The position numbers and the translations under genes were made by a program. The notes under the pieces were generated by a model. That model saw only the letters and a program-made list of their open reading frames with translations. It had not been told where the DNA came from and made no database searches. From contig NZ_LT732526.1 in the NCBI RefSeq assembly GCF_900155545.1, positions 3,442,837 to 3,506,836 on the forward strand: 64,000 nucleotides of DNA, in the 5' to 3' direction. The stretch is from Clostridium sp. Marseille-P2415. GTDB lineage: Bacteria; Bacillota; Clostridia; Lachnospirales; Lachnospiraceae. Position 1 is the stretch's first letter. Each line of letters begins with the position of its first letter. Below are positions 61,530 through 64,000 of this stretch, in pieces.

Positions 61530-62263
61530 CTCTTTGCCTGAATCGTAACGTCTTATTAATGTCTGCAATTGTTTGAACATTTGGAACAATTTATGTGGTT
61601 ATTTTTCTGAATTTATTATTAATTTTTTAAGTGAAATTGTAAAGCATTTGTAAAGTCCCCCGCTTTCAAAGTATTTTTCCAGATTTTATAACAAAAAAAA
61701 TTCTTATAATTTGTGAATAATTACAACAAATAATTTTCCGTTTTTTATTTTCTCCGTAATTACTACCTAAGGCTGATGAAATTATAATGAAAATGATGGA
61801 AAAAAAGACACCTTCCAGCCTGCATCCCTCCTTTAGTCCCACAAATCTCACAAATGCTCCGTCTTAAAACTCTCTAATTTTTAATGTTTTTCTTCCTATT
61901 AAAATAAAGTTTTATGACACAATGAGGAAAAAAGCAAAATTATATAAGATGGTTTGTTTATGGGAGAAATGATTTCTTTATTTGATGGGACAAAACCGTT
62001 TCTGAACAGGAAAGTTCCGGGCGGAGCACGGGCTGTTCCATGAGATCTTTTATGAATATTGCAAGGATGAAGTGATAAAAGATGTCATTCACTGGATCGA
62101 AGTGCGGATCTCATGCTGATGCAGGAAGCCTGTTTTGCCGTCCGGATAAAGTGACTTGGCAGGATGGTTTTCTAATCGTCTTCTATCATTTAAGTATTAC
62201 ATAATTTTTACAATATTATGCTTGTACTTTTTTACTTGCTCCGATAACATTTATTTATTGAAA
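61530..62263. other. AT-rich gene-poor region with a possible gene remnant
   Basis: About 730 bases with no full gene. Bases 61960-62120 contain two short frames on the plus strand: MGEMISLFDGTKPFLNRK, and in another frame EHGLFHEIFYEYCKDEVIKD. They look like parts of one decayed reading frame, but I cannot name its family. The rest is A/T-rich and without clear promoters. Confidence 0.4.
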
Positions 62264-63048
62264 ATGGAAACATTATGCCGAACAAAGGCTTTGGAAAACT
62301 CCATATACCTGGATGAAGAAAAAAGCTTTTTCTAAACGTGAATTCTAATATTATTCACGATAAAAAATTTCGGAAAGGTTTTACAAAATGCAGGCTGAAG
62401 GAATATGGCCTGAATTCCGATAACATCATATTTGAAATAACGGAACGTGTCGCCGTAATCGACAGAGACACTTTTTTAAGTTCCATACATCATTATAAAA
62501 ACCAGAATTATGGAATCGCGATCGATGACGTCGGCGCCGGTTATTCCGGCCTCAACTTCATTGCAAACGTCAGACCGGATCTTATAAAACTGGATATGAA
62601 CCTTGTCCGGGACATCGATAAGGATGAAACAAAGCAATTGCTATGCAAGGCAATGGTAGATTTCGGTAAAAATGCCGGAATTCTGCTGATCGCTGAAGGA
62701 ATTGAGACCGAGGACGAATTAAGGACACTGATTCAATTAAATGTAGATCTGGGGCAAGGTTATTTTTTAGGTATCCCTCAGGAATCATTCCAGGATATCA
62801 CTCCGGACAGAGCCGGGCTAATTGTAAAATACCACACAAAAAATAATGCCTGGAAGTACAGAAACTCGGTTTATCCCATAATCGGACACCTAGCAAAGCC
62901 CGGATATACCTTCTCTCCCAGGGAAAAAGCAGAGAAAATTTACGAGACTCTAAGGCTTCATTCTGTCATAACCGAATTCACGGTCATTGAAGATGTAGTT
63001 GGCTATTACATACGCAAATGGTTAGACCGAGACAATAAGGACAACTAA
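62264..63048 (+). pseudogene. Decayed EAL-domain (c-di-GMP phosphodiesterase) gene
   Basis: The longest frame (62338-63048, 236 codons) is the latter two-thirds of an EAL domain: IIFEITERVAVID, the catalytic-loop Asp pair in AIDDVGAGYSGLNFIANVRP, LIKLDMNLVRDID, the Glu in LLIAEGIETEDEL, and LGQGYFLGIP. Upstream, 62264-62330 continues the fold in a different frame (CRTKALENSIYLDEEKSFF), interrupted by a one-base shift before NVNSNIIHD. The EALLR motif and everything earlier are missing, and the usual C-terminal GGDEF is absent. It is therefore a frameshifted, doubly truncated relic. A strong terminator follows. Confidence 0.75.
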
Positions 63049-63056
63049 CCTAAAAG

Positions 63057-63093
63057 AAACCCCGGAGACTAGCCCTCTCCGGGGTTTCGCTTT
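63057..63093 (+). terminator. Terminator after the EAL relic
   Basis: AAACCCCGGAGA...CTCCGGGGTTT stem followed by CGCTTT. Confidence 0.8.
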
Positions 63094-63432
63094 GTGCGTA
63101 ATGTACATATTAAGTTTCTTGGCTATCTTTAGCATATTCTATCCAAATAAAGATGTCAAGTAAAATTTGTATCTCAATTATGCACAAATCTTCTTCTGTA
63201 ATAAATTTAATAGGCTTTTTTTCTAAGTCGCTGTTCCGCAAGCTGCGCAAAGCTATAACAAAAAAGAGCCGCGCAAACCTGATGGATTCAAGGTGCGCGG
63301 TTCTATCATTTTAATGGCCGATGCCATAAAGCAGGACTTAGGAAGACGCAATGGAAATTTGGGGAAAAACGAAAAATATAATCCCCAAATTTTTTGATAT
63401 ATATTTTTTTATTTTTTTCTAACTGCCGGCCA
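63094..63432. other. Intergenic region before the FkbM-type gene
   Basis: About 340 bases. Apart from the terminator at 63260-63303 I see nothing; it is AT-rich with no convincing ORF. Confidence 0.4.
63260..63303 (-). terminator. Terminator of the FkbM-type gene
   Basis: Minus strand GAACCGCGC...GCGCGGCTC stem with an inner CCTTGAAT-like loop, then TTTTTTG. Confidence 0.85.
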
Positions 63433-64000
63433 TTACAACGCATATAATACAAATTCTGTCGGAACCAGTGCATACCCATAATATCGCAAATAAAACCGAT
63501 AAGACGCATCAATTTCACTAATGATACGTGCCAATTTCCATAGATCTTTATGATTATGGTAAGAACTCAATGCCAACTTAGGATGATACTTCGCTATCTT
63601 ATTCCGACACCCTAATAATGCACTTTCTTCTCCACCCTCAATGTCCATCTTAATAAAAGTTACTTCCCCTTCAATATCATCATCTATGGGAACTGTTGGA
63701 ATCCTTATTGATCCCTTTTCCCCAAGTTGATTGACGGAGGAAATACCGTCCTGCTCTAAATACATAAATCCGCTTTTATCACTTACACCCTTCGCACGCA
63801 CTACTACATTTTTTAGTTTAAATGTCTCCACGTTTTTATAAATAGATTGTACATTTGCCGGTACAATTTCGTAACAATAAATCCGTTTATAACAATCTTT
63901 GCCAAACATATTCGTATATTGTATCAATGTATCCCCTATATAAGCTCCAATGTCTACAAAAACCTCATTGCGATCACAACGAATCAAATCAAAATCAAAA
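63433..64000 (-). CDS. FkbM-family methyltransferase (5' end outside the window)
   Basis: The frame is open to the right edge, so the N-terminus is missing. The visible ~189 residues have the SAM-binding VFVDIGAYIGDTLIQY, the acidic CYEIVPANVQS turn at strand 2, and the FkbM core VTFIKMDIEGGEESALLGC, followed by KLALSSYHNHKDLW. Such enzymes O-methylate sugars of polysaccharides or flagellin glycans, or small metabolites; the acceptor is not known. Its base composition is clearly more AT-rich than the neighbours, suggesting a variable surface-glycan locus beyond the window. Confidence 0.85.
   Translation of the reverse strand, partial: FDFDLIRCDRNEVFVDIGAYIGDTLIQYTNMFGKDCYKRIYCYEIVPANVQSIYKNVETFKLKNVVVRAKGVSDKSGFMYLEQDGISSVNQLGEKGSIRIPTVPIDDDIEGEVTFIKMDIEGGEESALLGCRNKIAKYHPKLALSSYHNHKDLWKLARIISEIDASYRFYLRYYGYALVPTEFVLYAL

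Noticed and set aside
61666-61851. 61-codon minus-strand ORF in the AT-rich region
   Set aside because: Low-complexity product, no ribosome site, no family resemblance.

Overview
The window looks like chromosome of a spore-forming, motile, anaerobic member of the Lachnospiraceae, Lacrimispora/Clostridium-like. The gene content supports this: Gram-positive lipoproteins, an F-type ATP synthase operon, flagellin with CsrA, a LysM-GH18 hydrolase of the spore-cortex type, a cobalamin-riboswitch cobalt importer, and strong AAGGAGG ribosome sites. The assignment is by resemblance only; no marker gene or rRNA is present. Most genes lie on the minus strand.

Layout. 1-5 kb: end of a GntR regulator, a GH13 debranching-like protein without catalytic residues, a Uup-type ABC-F ATPase and exonuclease III. 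5-8.2 kb: cobalt ECF importer, with a cobalamin riboswitch lying between cbiO and cbiM. 8.3-13.6 kb: LacI-controlled PTS catabolic operon (EIIBC, beta-propeller glycosidase-like protein, YiaK-like dehydrogenase). 13.7-22.5 kb: second ABC-F protein, lipoprotein, polar amino-acid ABC importer, tail-anchored unknown protein, dihydroorotase, metallo-hydrolase. 22.6-24.8 kb: small lipoprotein, MmcQ-like protein, nitroreductase, zinc-ribbon protein. 25-28 kb: flagellin, csrA and a tyrosine recombinase, with a candidate invertible segment between csrA and the recombinase. 28.3-32.4 kb: DUF378 protein and an LRR / VWA / MoxR-ATPase operon. 32.5-38 kb: methionine importer operon with a 2-hydroxyacid dehydrogenase and an aminotransferase, preceded by a Met/Cys-rich leader peptide and an attenuator. 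38-39 kb: larE.

39.1-47.1 kb is the most striking region. A LysM-GH18 gene is cut in two by a 6,869-bp element carrying a large serine recombinase, a peptide transporter, two peptidases, an XRE-cupin regulator and two tiny ORFs. Both junctions share ATATAC. Joining the flanks there restores an exact 381-codon reading frame, and joining the element ends gives a long imperfect palindrome centred on AC, as expected of a serine-integrase attP. The arrangement resembles the skin-type intervening elements of sporulation genes.

47.3-55 kb: two-component system, MATE exporter, NlpC/P60 lipoprotein, ZIP transporter and GNAT acetyltransferase. 55.1-61.4 kb: complete atpBEFHAGDC operon, predicted H+-coupled. 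61.5-64 kb: an AT-rich, gene-poor stretch, a decayed EAL-domain gene and the 3' part of an FkbM-type methyltransferase that runs off the window.
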